DNA of 23,974 nucleotides from Bigelowiella natans CCMP2755 (GCA_000320545.1 ADNK01001951.1:1-23974), one strand, 5' to 3'. Numbered from the stretch's first letter, positions 1 to 11,875 are shown. The notes: generated by a model not told the origin, from the letters alone. Program-made: numbers and translations.

Positions 1-379
1 ATAGATCCTGCGGGTTGTTCCCCCCATATCTGCAATTTCTGCACGGATAAGTATGATAGGCCGGTGGGCATTTGTCCCGCTACGACACCTTAGAATTTAT
101 GAGGTTGCTAGTGCGATTTAAGACGAGGGAAGGGGGTGGGGCGGGGGAAGGGGTGCAGTTATTATTGGTTACATCGAGCAGTTGCATTTCTTCTGTGGGA
201 ATTGTGTTTGTTGTCGTTTCTCAATGGCCTTTCTTCGATCAGATGATGAGTGAAATTGCCGATGAAGAGTACTTTGCGTACGAGATGTACAGGTGGGGGG
301 CGCTTTGATAATAGAGTAGGAATTATACTAGGAGAACAACGATGAGATAGATGCACGATGTAAGGCCACAAGAGGCTCA

Positions 380-421
<42 letters not shown>

Positions 422-2059
422 ATATAATATACATAGATATATAATATGTGTGTGATAGTAGTTTTATGTAGTTATTGCCAAAGACGATGCGGAACCGATT
501 CATTGCCATTCACAAAAAAACACAAAATCATCACTCATCGTCATCGTCGTCATCGTCGTTGTCGTCATCACTACCACCGGCGCCATGCACGCACGTACGT
601 TTTCTTGGCGAGCTCTAATAAGACATGTAAAGAAGGCAAACCGATGTGTGTGCCAATTGACGGTGATGCTGTTCAAATCCATCGACTGTATGATAGGTGG
701 GAATACATGTCGCAACTTCTGATGTCTATATCGGCGAGAACGAAGATGCTCGCGCAATGGGTACTAGGCTTCCTTTAGAGCGCGGGGAGGGGAGGGGAGG
801 GTGAGGGTGGGGGGGGGGTAAAGCGCGAAGAGAGCAGCCAAACTATGGTTGGGAAAGATATAATCTCTCGTGTGTCTTTTTTGTCTTCTGTTATTATTTT
901 GCGCACACACAACACAGGTGATAATAGTCGATATGCAGAAGTTCCCTACTAGCATATTCTCGAGAAAGGTAGTAGTATGCTATATGTGTGCGCCACGCCT
1001 CAGGAACACGAATGGCCGATATAAACATAAATGAGTACATAAATATAACATATATTATATGTAATTTATTTATAGTCGTGGTGTGCATTGTTCGTCACCT
1101 GTATTCTGTGTATATGTGCATCGGCGCTGAGTGCTGTATGGTTGAGGACGTTATGGTGATATGCTGGGATACTGCCTCTTCTGCTGCTGTTGCGATTTTC
1201 ACTCGTTACAGGGAATGAATTATCTCCGCAAACCCCATCTTGTGCTCAACCAGATCTTCAAAGTCGCTTTGCACACACACACGCACATGCACACGCACAC
1301 GCGCACGCACACGCACACGCCCACGCGCACACACACATATATACACATACACAATATCACCCTCATACAAACATTCGAGCTTCATATGCAAACAGAGAGA
1401 TGGCTGCGTTGTAATTAGCATGCCTTCAAGTTGGGATGTAGAGCATAGATCAACGAGATCAGCCTTCTCCTTTTGCTTCTTCCTCCTCCTCCTCCTCCTC
1501 CTCCTCCTCCTACTCCTCTTCCTTCTCCTTCTATTCTTACACGTAACAATAACATCAAATATAGGAGCTCTTGGGGCCTATCATCGTCATAAACGCCCCG
1601 CCGGTCTTTCAGGTTATTTGGCAATTTGCTTTGCTGCCTTGATGTACATCACGACGCGTCATTGATGCAAAGAATGAGAGAACTGATTCACACATTTCCG
1701 TATCGAGCCGAATATTTTATGTGTGCACTCTCTCTCTCTCTCTCGCCCTCGCTCTCTCTCGCCCTCGCTCTCGCCCTCGCTTTCTCTGTCTTGGTGTGTG
1801 TGTGATATGTGTGTGTGTGTGTGTGTGTTTGTGTGTGTGATATACATGAAACATGGGCAATAGGCTATATGGGGAATAGCAAAGTACTTCGTAACGAGTC
1901 GCACTCGAAAAAAGGTGACAGATAGAAAAACAAAAGGGGGGCTTGGTTGGGAGAAGGGAGAGAGGATAGTACACACCTATATCAGCACACGCGGGTACAG
2001 ACATGCAAAGCTAAATTATATCAATAGCGTGAAATTTCATCTTATACTGAAACGTATTG

Positions 2060-2103
<44 letters not shown>

Positions 2104-2464
2104 GTACTAGTATATGTGTGTTTGGGGGGGGGGTGGGGAGTGGGGGGATTCACATGCGATTCTTTTGCCGATAGATGCTCCCGTATGCATGCTTGTCATT
2201 ATTTTCTTGATTGTCTTTGTTTGTTATTTATGCAATCCCCATTCCTTCCGCCACAATATGAAACAGGTTAGTGTATATGGGAGAGACTTCGAGGCCAAAC
2301 TTAGCGAATTGATATCTGCCAAGGTCGTAAATATTTCAAACTTTCCCCTGGGTTTTTCCTTTAATATATTTACCTTGATTTTGAGCTTTGTGGCGTTATC
2401 ATGATATAGGATGCTAAGTATAAAATATGTGTTGTTGGGTACTTATGTGACTCATATGTCATAA

Positions 2465-2515
<51 letters not shown>

Positions 2516-2646
2516 GTACTAATAGCATAATGTTAAATCATTCTACATTGCAGAACGTACGCCGTTTGGTAAAAGAGACAATGACGCAAGCTGATAGATC
2601 TTTTGGCAGCGATTCCTCAAAGGACTTGAAAACGGCCGATGTATGA
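1..2646 (+). CDS. CRAL-TRIO (Sec14-like) lipid-binding protein, 5'-truncated, multi-exon
   Basis: Proposed exons: 1-63, 243-292, 613-760, 918-968, 1212-1262, 1565-1640 (end uncertain), 1880-1914, 2267-2323, 2554-2646 (TGA). Seen: the translation runs DKYDRP, then ...LAQW-VIIVDMQKFP, NYLRKPHLVLNQIFK, LLGPIIVINAPPVFQVIW, KYFVTSRTRKK, YGRDFEAKLSELISAK and a polar C-terminus ending LKTADV. Known: the order 'D-x-x-x-RP', 'V-I-V-D', 'LG-x-I-x-x-INAP-x-x-F-x-x-x-W' and a late beta-strand marks the CRAL-TRIO lobe of Sec14-type proteins, which bind phosphatidylinositol or other small lipophilic ligands on the cytosolic face of membranes. The N-terminal helical CRAL_TRIO_N part would lie upstream of base 1. 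Phases agree at every junction except around exon 1565-1640: the usual 'YPE'-like residues before LGP are missing, and an in-frame TGA (1640-1642) precedes the nearest GT (1644). A possible cassette exon, 1396-1437, would keep phase. The family call is firm and the ligand is unknown. Confidence 0.75.
381..417. repeat. (TA)n microsatellite
   Basis: An uninterrupted TA tract of about 37 bases in the 293-612 intron of the CRAL-TRIO gene. It is followed by a short TA/TG-rich fringe. Confidence 0.95.
1271..1530. repeat. CA-rich and (CCT)n microsatellites in one intron
   Basis: An interrupted CA/CG tract at 1271-1350 and a (TCC)n pyrimidine tract at about 1480-1530. Both sit in the intron before the INAPP exon of the CRAL-TRIO gene. 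Translations of the CA tract give spurious Thr-His open frames. Confidence 0.9.
1728..2514. repeat. Cluster of CT and GT microsatellites
   Basis: A CT/CCCTCG tract passing into GT at 1728-1840, a CT tract at 2060-2103, a G-run at about 2124-2146, and a CT tract at 2469-2514. All lie in introns of the CRAL-TRIO gene. The last one could serve as an upstream pyrimidine tract for the final exon at 2554. Confidence 0.9.
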
Positions 2647-4044
2647 ACATGTGAACACGCTGACATCATAGAAGTACATGCCGCTTACAGTTGTTACATC
2701 CATCCAAGCTAGCAAGTGCGCGCGCGACCGCGGTGCGTTTTTCTGCTGCTAATGACTAGATGAGCTAGTTTTGATGAATTGGCTGCTGCGGTGCGCAACA
2801 TGTCTAGATTGAAGCGGGGTCAAAGGCAATGTCGCTGCATTTCATCAGGCATTCTCAGAACAAATTCGCATGAGTGAGTGAATGATGATGCATCTCTGAT
2901 CCAGCTAGCCAGTGATGTGCCAGTCTAGTGGCATCTAGGCCTGTGCGTCTGTGCAATCTAGCAAGCGGATGAAGACGTAGCTGTGCTAGCTAGTCAGTGT
3001 GGTGATGCTCTGAACTTGCGCACCATAGCACCAAAGGCTGGAAATTACGATGCAAATCGAATGACTTCATTTGGACCATGCTTGCCGCCAAAGTAGCAAA
3101 AGCGAACCACTCTGCAAGACCATTGCAGATCGACTGCCTCAGCAATTGAATCACACCTCACTTGCATCTCCGACGAGTAGCTGAGGACATCTAGACATCT
3201 CTGTGACACTCGGTGCTCAACAAATGCGCCAAGTGCATGACGTGTGCGACGTGGAGGGTTGATGAAGCGTGATCATGTTGTCGTAGTCATGTGGTCGTGC
3301 GCAAGGCTGGAACCACTGGACTGCTGTGGCATGGTGCTGGAGAAGGCGCGATGCAAATCAAGCATGGAAAACCATGTTCAATCATCCGTCTGCGAACAAG
3401 CGAGTAAATGCTTGTTTTTCCAGTGCGACTTTGGGAGCGTGCGGTTTTGTGCCAGAAGCTTTGAAGTCACGATGTTCCGATGTTTTCCGGGCCAAACAGC
3501 CAGGCAATGAGTCCACCCACTTTGCTTGGTCCACGTGTCGAACGTGTCCTACCTGAGAAGTGCGCAAAACGTGAAAAGGCGGTAATTTAGGCCACCCCCC
3601 TCAGGATTCTGATGTGCAGTTGCCTGGACGCTGTGCTTGGTGCATGCACGAAACAGAAAGCGTGTTCTTCCATGCAGGGACTCCATTTTCGTGTTGTTTA
3701 ACAGTTTGCAAAGTCAAAAAATTGGTCCATAACCATGTCGCAGCCTTGAAAGGTCGTGGAATCCGACACGAATTTGCTGTTCGCGTGGAATTCTCGGAGA
3801 ATTTTTCCCGGAAGAGGAACATTCGCTGTCGCTTCCGAAGTTTTGGGCCGGCGCTGCTCAAATCAGGGGAAGGGTCCTATTTCTATTATTTTGGGCCGCA
3901 AAAGGCTAATAATTATTGATAAATGTATTCCTTTTTCGAAATAAAAGTGATTTTTTTGGCACTCGGTAGGTCTTACCACATCTGATCTCTCCGTCGCCGA
4001 GAGCCTCCCCCTCTAACACACAGAACAGAATCACCAAGGATACA
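2647..4044. other. Intergenic region, no gene recognised
   Basis: The stretch lacks the microsatellites typical of the neighbouring introns. It contains scattered open frames (for example 3614-3919, + strand, 101 codons) with no recognisable motif and no chain of in-phase exons. It must hold the 3' end of the CRAL-TRIO transcript and the promoter and 5' leader of the cold-shock gene. The last 150 bases are AT-rich, then pyrimidine-rich up to the ATG at 4045. No TATA box or other element can be named with confidence. Confidence 0.6.
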
Positions 4045-4883
4045 ATGTCTGAGGCCCCAAAGGCAGAAGCTGCTGCTGCCGCAACAGTGGCTGCGAAATC
4101 GAAGGACGTAGCGAAGAGTGAGGCTAAGGATGGCGCGGCTATGACTCAAGAGCGCCCTACCGTCACCGTAAAGGATGTGAAGCTTGTTGCAGGCAACACG
4201 GCTATCTTCAGTGGAGAAGACATCGTAATCGAATTACTTACTGACGACTTTCATTAACGAAATTATTAAGAACAGTAGGGGTTGGAGCGAGAGTAGAAAT
4301 AGACACTCCTCTACGAGTAGGAGTTATTGCATGAACGCTGAGAAGGAATGCTGCTTTTGCAGGCTATTATCGTTGCGAATCCAGAGATCGAAAGCCGGGA
4401 GGAGATAGCCCAGATGAACAAGAACTTCCTCAAGAATAGGCTCAAGAAAAAAACGAAGAAGCAAGACACGGAAGAGCAGAAAGTAATTCCTGTTTACGGC
4501 ACCAAACTTTCGTGACGATTTAACACGGCTGCCGCACGATTACCTGTCATTTAGCGTACGATATTGACATTTTACTTGCTGTGTGGAGGGAAAAACATAT
4601 TTGGAATTAAACCACCTCACCGCACTTTGTGTTGCTCATGTGAAAGTGTATTTCGGGAATTAAATAAATGGAGACGAGCGTGCACGCTCACAGCATGTCG
4701 TTTGTTCGAAAGGCGGGGCCTCTGCACAAGGGAAAAGTCTCCAAATGGTTTGGCGAGAAGGGATATGGTATGCCACGATGCGCTTGTAGATCTTAACAAC
4801 AATGAGACAATGAAATATAAATATATTTCTCCCACTGAATGAATAGCGTGGAGCAAGATGCTTACAACTAGGACATTTTTTCA

Positions 4884-4922
<39 letters not shown>

Positions 4923-5278
4923 TTGTATATTTCGTGTGTTTGTCATAGGATTTTTGAATGCCGAAGGAATCAAAGACGACATATTCGTGCACTGGAAGAG
5001 TATTATACAGAAGGGGTAAGCACCTCGGCGTTAGTATAAATGAAGAATAGTTACGGTTGGTAGCATATAGTAATGTACGCTTTGCATTAAATCTTCACGT
5101 TTGCGAGATGGTAACATTTGTGCGTGCGTGGCCAACATCATCATCATCATCAGGAAAAAGTCGCTGAACATTGGAGATACCGTTGTTTTTGAGAAGCATG
5201 AGAACGATAAAGGAAAACCGGTTGGCAAGCTTGTTAGGTGATATGATATAATGCATATAAGTATACACATATATACAC

Positions 5279-5316
<38 letters not shown>

Positions 5317-5823
5317 ATATTTTTCCTCACACTCTGGAATGTATACACTGAATCGAAGTTGTAGTAACGTCTTTTATTGATACTGCTACCATCGTTATTA
5401 GGGTAATGTCCAAGTACCATCTGAGCTATATCCAACCGCTGTCGTTTGCGGAAACAAGTATATTAAGTCTAGGGAGAGGGAAGGGGGGATGGGTGGGGGG
5501 AACTGTAGAAAAAGGGAAACTTTAAATAGACAGTACCTAATCAGCATATTTCATGTAATTATTATACACACTTGTCGCAGAAGCTGGAAGTCTCTCCGAA
5601 AAGCATTCGAATATAGAGCTTTTCGAGCATCCTGATGTAACATACATAACGAGATTTGCATTACTTTTTTATAACTACATTTGATGTGTTCTCTCTCTTT
5701 CTCTCCCTCTATCTATTTATCTATCTCTATCTGTCTATCTGTTAACTCTCTCTTTCTCTCTCTCTTTCTCTCCTTTTCTCTTTTTTACTGTCATTATTCT
5801 CATACAGCGACACATAAACACGC

Positions 5824-5861
<38 letters not shown>

Positions 5862-5971
5862 ACAAGCTTTCAAATATTCATTTGGTGTTATATATTATAT
5901 CAGGCCGAGAAGCGCAAAGTTGCTCCTTTCAAAGCAAGGTTTAACCCGCAATATACATAGAATCCGATATA

Positions 5972-6032
<61 letters not shown>

Positions 6033-8575
6033 TAAAAAGCACTACCGCACCAACATTCTGCAAACAACAACACAAACTCTTATTCTCGGTGTCCTAATTG
6101 GACCCATCGTTTGCCAATAAATCCCGCATTGCAAAATGATGACGCTGATATGGGGGGCGTTGGCAGGGTAAAAGGAGGCGCGGATATTGGGCGTGTGCAG
6201 AGATTTGCGGGAGATTTGATGTTTCTACTGCTCAATAGAAGAAAGGTGCCGTGACCTCTTTCCCCCCCCCCTGTAGATCATTGCACACAGAATAACGTCG
6301 CCGACAAGTACACAAACACACACATGCACGTCTTCATATATCCTAAACAATATAACATATGCGCCTCTTTCCTATCTTCACGTTGAAGTAGGGAGGAGAT
6401 CCACGTGTAGCAGCAAACCACATAGCCTCACCCCTACCTCCCCCCCCCCCCTCCTGCTCTTATGATGCTGTTACAAGGTTGCATTTGAAGGGCTCCCTTG
6501 CAAGAAATACGACGATTTTGGGCTATTGGCCAAGGACGTCTCAGACATCAAGAAAGGTCCCCACGCATCTGATGCATGTGATAGCAGCAGCGCGGTGCTA
6601 CTTGGGCTTCATGCGTGCAGCTCCATCGCCCCCCGGGGCCGCGCATATTGCCTTCCCAGAATGTGCGTATAGTCTCGTACTGTTTTCTCAGGAGTATTTA
6701 ATGCCAAAATGCGCGCGCGTTTTGTAGTTGAGCAGGTCTTGCCGGGGGTATCGGAGGCCTCCACGCAGTTTAATATGAAAAGGTGGGTAAAGGGTATTGC
6801 AATGCCTCGGGGGGGGGGGGGTTGGGGGGGTATTCTAATTACATATTAATGAGTGTTACGTACGCGCAGGGATGCAGAGATCCAAAAGAAGCAGCTGGAA
6901 AAGCTCCACGGCATCAAGCAGGTACTACTACCCTTTGCCGCAACAAAATGGTAGATGTAAGGGAAGTGAGTAGAAATACCTACAGAACCATGGTCATATT
7001 TGATACGATGCGAATTAACATCCCATCCATGGCGTTGTGCTGTGTGTTTGTATTTTATCAGAAACTACTGGCCTACTTAGGGAAAACAAAAGGTCACTTC
7101 TCCCATCTTTCTCCCTCAAAAGCCTTCAGAGAGAAGGGGGGGGGAGAAATGCAAAAGAGAATAATAGTTGTAGTATAAAGGCTCAAAGCAGCCAAATTCC
7201 TTCAAATAGAATTTCTCATCTTTACTATCACCCCACACGACGAATGACGAAGAGAGAGACCGCCAAAGAATGAAACGTTTGCCAACACGTTAGGGCATGC
7301 AAGATCCACGCGTATCTCGACTTTGCGACAGTAAGCAGATTGTTGCCCGACACAAACCAAGAGAACAAATACAACAAATGCAACAAATGCAACAACTCAA
7401 AGAGCATCCTTTTCCTGATTCATCGCGCTTATTCGAGCCTAATGCGCAGTCGGCGACGTTCATACCACGACGCCACGCTGTCTCACGCTAATGCGTGCAT
7501 GTATCGTGCGCCCCGCCCGCCCCGCCGTCAGAATCATCCCGAAGGATGAATTCCCGCCCCGGGATGTTCGGATTTATCAAGTTTAACGACCTCCTTCGTG
7601 ATATGCCTGAAGTGGTATAACGAGAAGGGAGAGGGGAGGGGGGCGGGGGGCGAAGGAGACGAGAGTGGTAGTTCTGTTGTTGTTTTCCACCGGGAAACGG
7701 GGGGGGGGGGGAGATTGAAAATTGGTTAGGTTAGCTTGTGCTTGCTTCATGTGTTTGATATTACTTATGAGTCCGCATTTGGATTTGTAAGATCGAATTT
7801 CTCAACGCAAACAAGATAAGGCTCACGGTAAATACAGTTGCATTCTGAGCGTGATTCTGCGACAGTTGTGTGTGGTGGTGGTGATGGTGGTGGTGGTTTT
7901 ACTCCTCACGTTTCTTTCGCTCCTGCTACCTTGTTGAAGATATATGCGCGCACGCGTGTGTATGTGTATTTGTATGTGTGTGTATGTGTGTGCTGTGTGT
8001 AACTGTGCCCTTCCTTATCTGTCTATTATTAGAGCGCAAAGAAAAGAAAGAGAGATTCAGTAGAGCCTGCAGCAGCTGATACGGCCGAGAAGAAGGACGA
8101 GGGGGGGGAGAAAAAGGAGGCGGAAGAAAGAAAGGAGGCTGCTGCGTCCACCTCGACAGCAAATAAAGAAAGTACTTTAAGAAAATGTCTTCTTCTTTGA
8201 TATGGGCCGATGAGTATATGGGCGATGATGTTACACGGGGGAAAATCGGGCATGATCCCGATGAGATTTCATCTTGCATTTGAGCGTGGCCTAGTACTGT
8301 TTCTGGCAACTCTAGGAGTTGATTTTTCTGGCCAATTTCGTGTTCACAGGCGACATGAAAGTGGATGGCGCCACTCTTGCCACGAAGGAATCTGCTGGAG
8401 AACAGCAAACAGGTTTCGATCATCTCCGCCATATGTGGTTGTTGATTTTATGTCGTTTTTTCCCCGCGTGTGTTGGCTATTGTTTTCGCCGTTATTCTCT
8501 GTATTTATTATGTATGGCATTGAACCGTTGTGCTCAGGGACAGAGCCCAGCCCAAAGAAGGCGAAGACAACTTAA
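4045..8575 (+). CDS. Cold-shock-domain protein, 17 exons, ~435 aa
   Basis: Proposed exons: 4045-4224, 4363-4482, 4713-4767, 4949-5015, 5154-5237, 5402-5457, 5581-5636, 5904-5938, 6167-6245, 6478-6556, 6692-6782, 6870-6921, 7062-7092, 7532-7614, 8033-8171, 8350-8412, 8538-8575 (TAA); phases agree throughout. Seen: an Ala/Lys-rich N-terminus, a basic helix near residues 80-95, then a cold-shock domain at about 106-168 (GKVSKWFGEKGYGFL, with KGYGFL as RNP1, DIFVHW as RNP2, and SLNIGDTVVFE). Known: such OB-folds bind single-stranded RNA or DNA. Residues 226-285 look like a second, degenerate copy. The tail holds SAKKRKRD (about 357-364), a Glu/Lys/Ala-rich stretch and PKKAKTT, suggesting nuclear targeting (inference). 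Exons 3-5 are certain; exons 6-9 and 14 rest on phase and splice signals. Exon 3 could instead start near 4694 (MSFVRKAG). The precise role is unknown. Confidence 0.85.
4883..4924. repeat. (CT)n(GT)n compound microsatellite
   Basis: CT repeats run directly into GT repeats about 25 bases before the acceptor of cold-shock exon 4, so the tract probably doubles as its pyrimidine-rich signal. Confidence 0.9.
5284..6029. repeat. GT, CT, CA and TA microsatellites in cold-shock gene introns
   Basis: A GT tract at 5284-5314, a CT-rich stretch at 5690-5783, a CA tract at about 5815-5864, and a CA tract passing into TA at 5972-6029. They alternate with the short exons at 5402-5457, 5581-5636 and 5904-5938 and do not enter them. 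Confidence 0.9.
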
Positions 8576-8596
8576 GCTGGAGACAACTTAAGCTGG
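8565..8596 (+). repeat. 16-bp perfect tandem duplication over the stop codon
   Basis: The unit AGACAACTTAAGCTGG occurs at 8565-8580 and again at 8581-8596. The first copy carries the last codons (T-T) and the TAA stop of the cold-shock gene. The second copy falls in the 3' untranslated region. Confidence 0.95.
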
Positions 8597-9943
8597 AATT
8601 ATTGTCGTTTCCCTGTGCTCACCACCGTTGTGCATATGCTAGATCTGAGTTATCCATAGCACGTGTTTAATAGCAACATTTCGATCTCTGGGTGCACATA
8701 TATATACACACATACATATATGTATGTATGAACGCTTAGCTTGTGCGCATGCGCGACTAGATGACGAGTTTCCAAGAATGCAATGCCCGTGCATATATAT
8801 ATAGCATGCATGTGTACATGCACATATCTAGATATGCGTCACGAACGATGAATGCACAATACGCATGCTAACATGTACACACATCATATTATTGCGCATC
8901 ATGTGAGACAGAAGGAATGACAAATTGAAATATTCAACACACTCCTTGTCCTAATGTAGCTACCTCTATATAGAGCGTAGCGGCACAATAAAGCTTATGT
9001 TGAATTTATATAAATTGCGCACATAATTATTGATCTAGTAAGAGCATTTTAGTAGCAATGCAGATCTTGCTACTCTCATTTGGTTAATGATCTTCCTATA
9101 TATAGCTAGCTCATTGCAATTGCGCTTATAACTATTGTGCTGGGCACATGCTATAGCATGCGGAAGAGACAAAGACAGAATTCATATTCTCTTCTCTATA
9201 TCGGCAATGGTGCTGCTAGATCTAGAATGATGTGGACTTCAGTTTTTTACCTACATGATCATATGCACATGCAAATGCAAGCCTCTAGATGTTTGAACAT
9301 AGCTCCTTCTGCATGCAGCTGAATCTAGCAATAATGGCCGAGAAGCACGCGCGTAGATGCGCTGATTAGATCGAGCAAGCATTTCTCATCTTTGTACACT
9401 ATGCAGCATTTCACTTCTGTACATCAGGACTTGATTTTTTCGCAATTAGAAATTAATGAACCACTAACCAGAGCACGACTCTCTTCCTAAGGACCATTCG
9501 GATTAGTTGTTTCCCTATAATCCCTCAAGCTTCTTCTTGTGTTAGCGCTATGCGAATGGCGCAACGATCGTCGTGGCACAGCGATGCCTACTGTGCTCCT
9601 ACTACACCAACGGCTGGCCTCCCAGCTTCCCAATCGTACTAAGTGTCAGTGAAATCAATGATGTCATTATCATCCTCATCGTCCTCATCATCTTCGTCAT
9701 GTTGCGCGCCTCGAAACCTGACCACAACACCAGCAGGGCGGCAGCATCATCGCTGTACTGTCAGATTGAAAAGGAGAACCGCGATCGCTTGAATCGTCAG
9801 CTACGAGACACACGGCGCTGTGTATCTCCTACCGCACGGCGGCGGCCTCGCGCCGAGTAGCGAGAGTGAGGAAAACAAACCCTTGGGAAGAGTCGCAATT
9901 TATCTCTCGCACGCATATGGTACTGCTTTTCGTAATCGTTATG

Positions 9944-9979
<36 letters not shown>

Positions 9980-10225
9980 ATGACACTACGGGTATGGCCT
10001 ACCTCGCAAGGAGCAATTCGAGAAGGTAGTTTGTGTGGAATCGATTTCCTGAGATTATACAAATGCACAGACGATGAAGAGAGGACCACCAACCGCCCAT
10101 ATAAAAAAAAATTGCTAACCAAACTCATCGTAACATTTACTCGTGTTTCGCCATCACCATAATCTAGAATTCGGGGAGTTTGTCAATATGCCTTGGTTAT
10201 CCCCCCACCCCCCCGCGCGCGAGCG

Positions 10226-10268
<43 letters not shown>

Positions 10269-10585
10269 ACACTCACACACACATACACACACACTGCGTC
10301 TCTGTCCTTCAAAGGGGGAGGGGAGGGATGGGGGGAGATAATTACCATTTTCAAGTGAGCGCATATTTCTTTGCATAACAACTTCGGCATCGTCGAGTGG
10401 ATTGTGGTAGTCGCTCACAGCCCTCCAAATCTATTTATTTCATTCCATCACCAACACGATGAGCGGTGCGGCAAACATCGGACTACGCTTTGAAACACAC
10501 GGTGTTCTTTCCTAGTGATGAGGTAGAGTTTGCGAGACTCTCAACCTTGATCCTCATGAGAGTAGGTTGCGGGAGGGGATTTGTA

Positions 10586-10624
<39 letters not shown>

Positions 10625-10638
10625 CATGCGAGGGGTAT
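8597..10638. other. Intergenic region between cold-shock and DCAF genes
   Basis: No gene is supported. 8640-9450 is AT-rich and full of short palindromic words (CATATG, GCATGC, AGATCT, CTAG), with an AATAAA at about 8987. 9550-9635 plus 9737-9860 (+ strand) can be spliced in phase into a ~70-residue frame with a helical Gln/Arg/Glu stretch, but it matches nothing known. A fragment near 10165 reads LEFGEFVNM, like half an EF-hand, without a supporting calcium loop. Microsatellites: (TA)n 9949-9976, (CA)n 10226-10294, (GA)n 10588-10622. The 3' end of the DCAF transcript must lie in the right-hand part. Confidence 0.5.
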
Positions 10639-10782
10639 CTAACGTACAAATGTGGAATAAATGTCGTTTGGGATGATGACCTTCACAGTGCGCTCGATGC
10701 CACTTGTCGCGAGACAGGAGCCATCTGTCCGAAGCACCAAAAACATGCATCACAGTACCACGTAAATGTAGGAGAGGTACAC

Positions 10783-10821
<39 letters not shown>

Positions 10822-10871
10822 ACAACAACACTATGAATGATGAGAGGGAGGGAGGGAGAGAGAGAGAGAGA

Positions 10872-10903
<32 letters not shown>

Positions 10904-10953
10904 TCGTTATCTGTTGTTGTTGTTGTTTCTAGTAGTACTAACATAAGTAGTGC

Positions 10954-10985
<32 letters not shown>

Positions 10986-11076
10986 CCTGGGCTGGACTGC
11001 ACCACATTGACGACATCATCGTCTCCTTCTAACAGCTGTACCTGAACAACAACAACAACAACAACAACATCGACCA

Positions 11077-11135
<59 letters not shown>

Positions 11136-11757
11136 CGACAACTACCACCACCACCATCATCACTATCATCATAATCATCATGCTGCTACTCTACTGAGCA
11201 AGGAGGGAGGGAGGGAGGGAGAGAATAAACTATCACTGTTATCACCACAGGCTTGCTGCCCTGTCAGTTTTTACTTAAACAGCTACATCTCACACTATCA
11301 TCAAGAAGGTTCAAGTCGCTGTATCATCCATGCGACGTTTGCTACTGTCATGAAGGATTTATGAAAAATGAGGACCAGTTTTCCGTCGCTCTTGCGCCAA
11401 ATGAAGATCTAAGCCAACCCATGGGGGGGGGAAGAAGGGAGACAAAGAGAAAGAGAGAAAGAGAGCGAGAGAGAGAGAGGGAGGGAGAAAGCAATAGTTT
11501 ATATCGTCGTTGATTTCTGCAAATCTTTTGATGATGATGATGATGACGACGATGATAATGGCAATGGAAGTGCCATCAACACAGAAACAACTCTTCTCAA
11601 ACTTCTGCCCACCACCACCACCGCCACCAAATACTATCCCTATTCATTGCCCCGCACACCAAAAACGACTGCTTTCCGTTGAATTCCTCTCCTTTTCTCT
11701 TCACAGTCTCTCTAGATGATAACGTACACGTTTGCGTTTGAAACGTGTATCGTGCTA

Positions 11758-11792
<35 letters not shown>

Positions 11793-11823
11793 GTCTGTGT
11801 TTGAAACGTGTATCGTGGTAAAA

Positions 11824-11875
<52 letters not shown>

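Noticed and set aside
3614-3919. 101-codon + strand frame
   Set aside because: No motif, no conserved pattern, and no splice partners upstream or downstream.
5681-6120. Open frames rich in Thr-His and Tyr-Ile
   Set aside because: They are translations of CA and TA microsatellites in introns, not genes.
9550-9860. Two-exon, ~70-residue candidate gene
   Set aside because: ATG, splice sites and phase are possible, but the product matches nothing and such pairs are expected by chance in a gap this long.
10160-10200. EF-hand-like LEFGEFVNM on the + strand
   Set aside because: Only nine residues match, no calcium loop or in-phase partner exon was found nearby, and the reading frame soon runs into C- and CA-repeats.
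11736-11865. Possible CRISPR-like repeat-spacer pattern
   Set aside because: Only two copies, separated by a TA tract, in a spliced eukaryotic gene.
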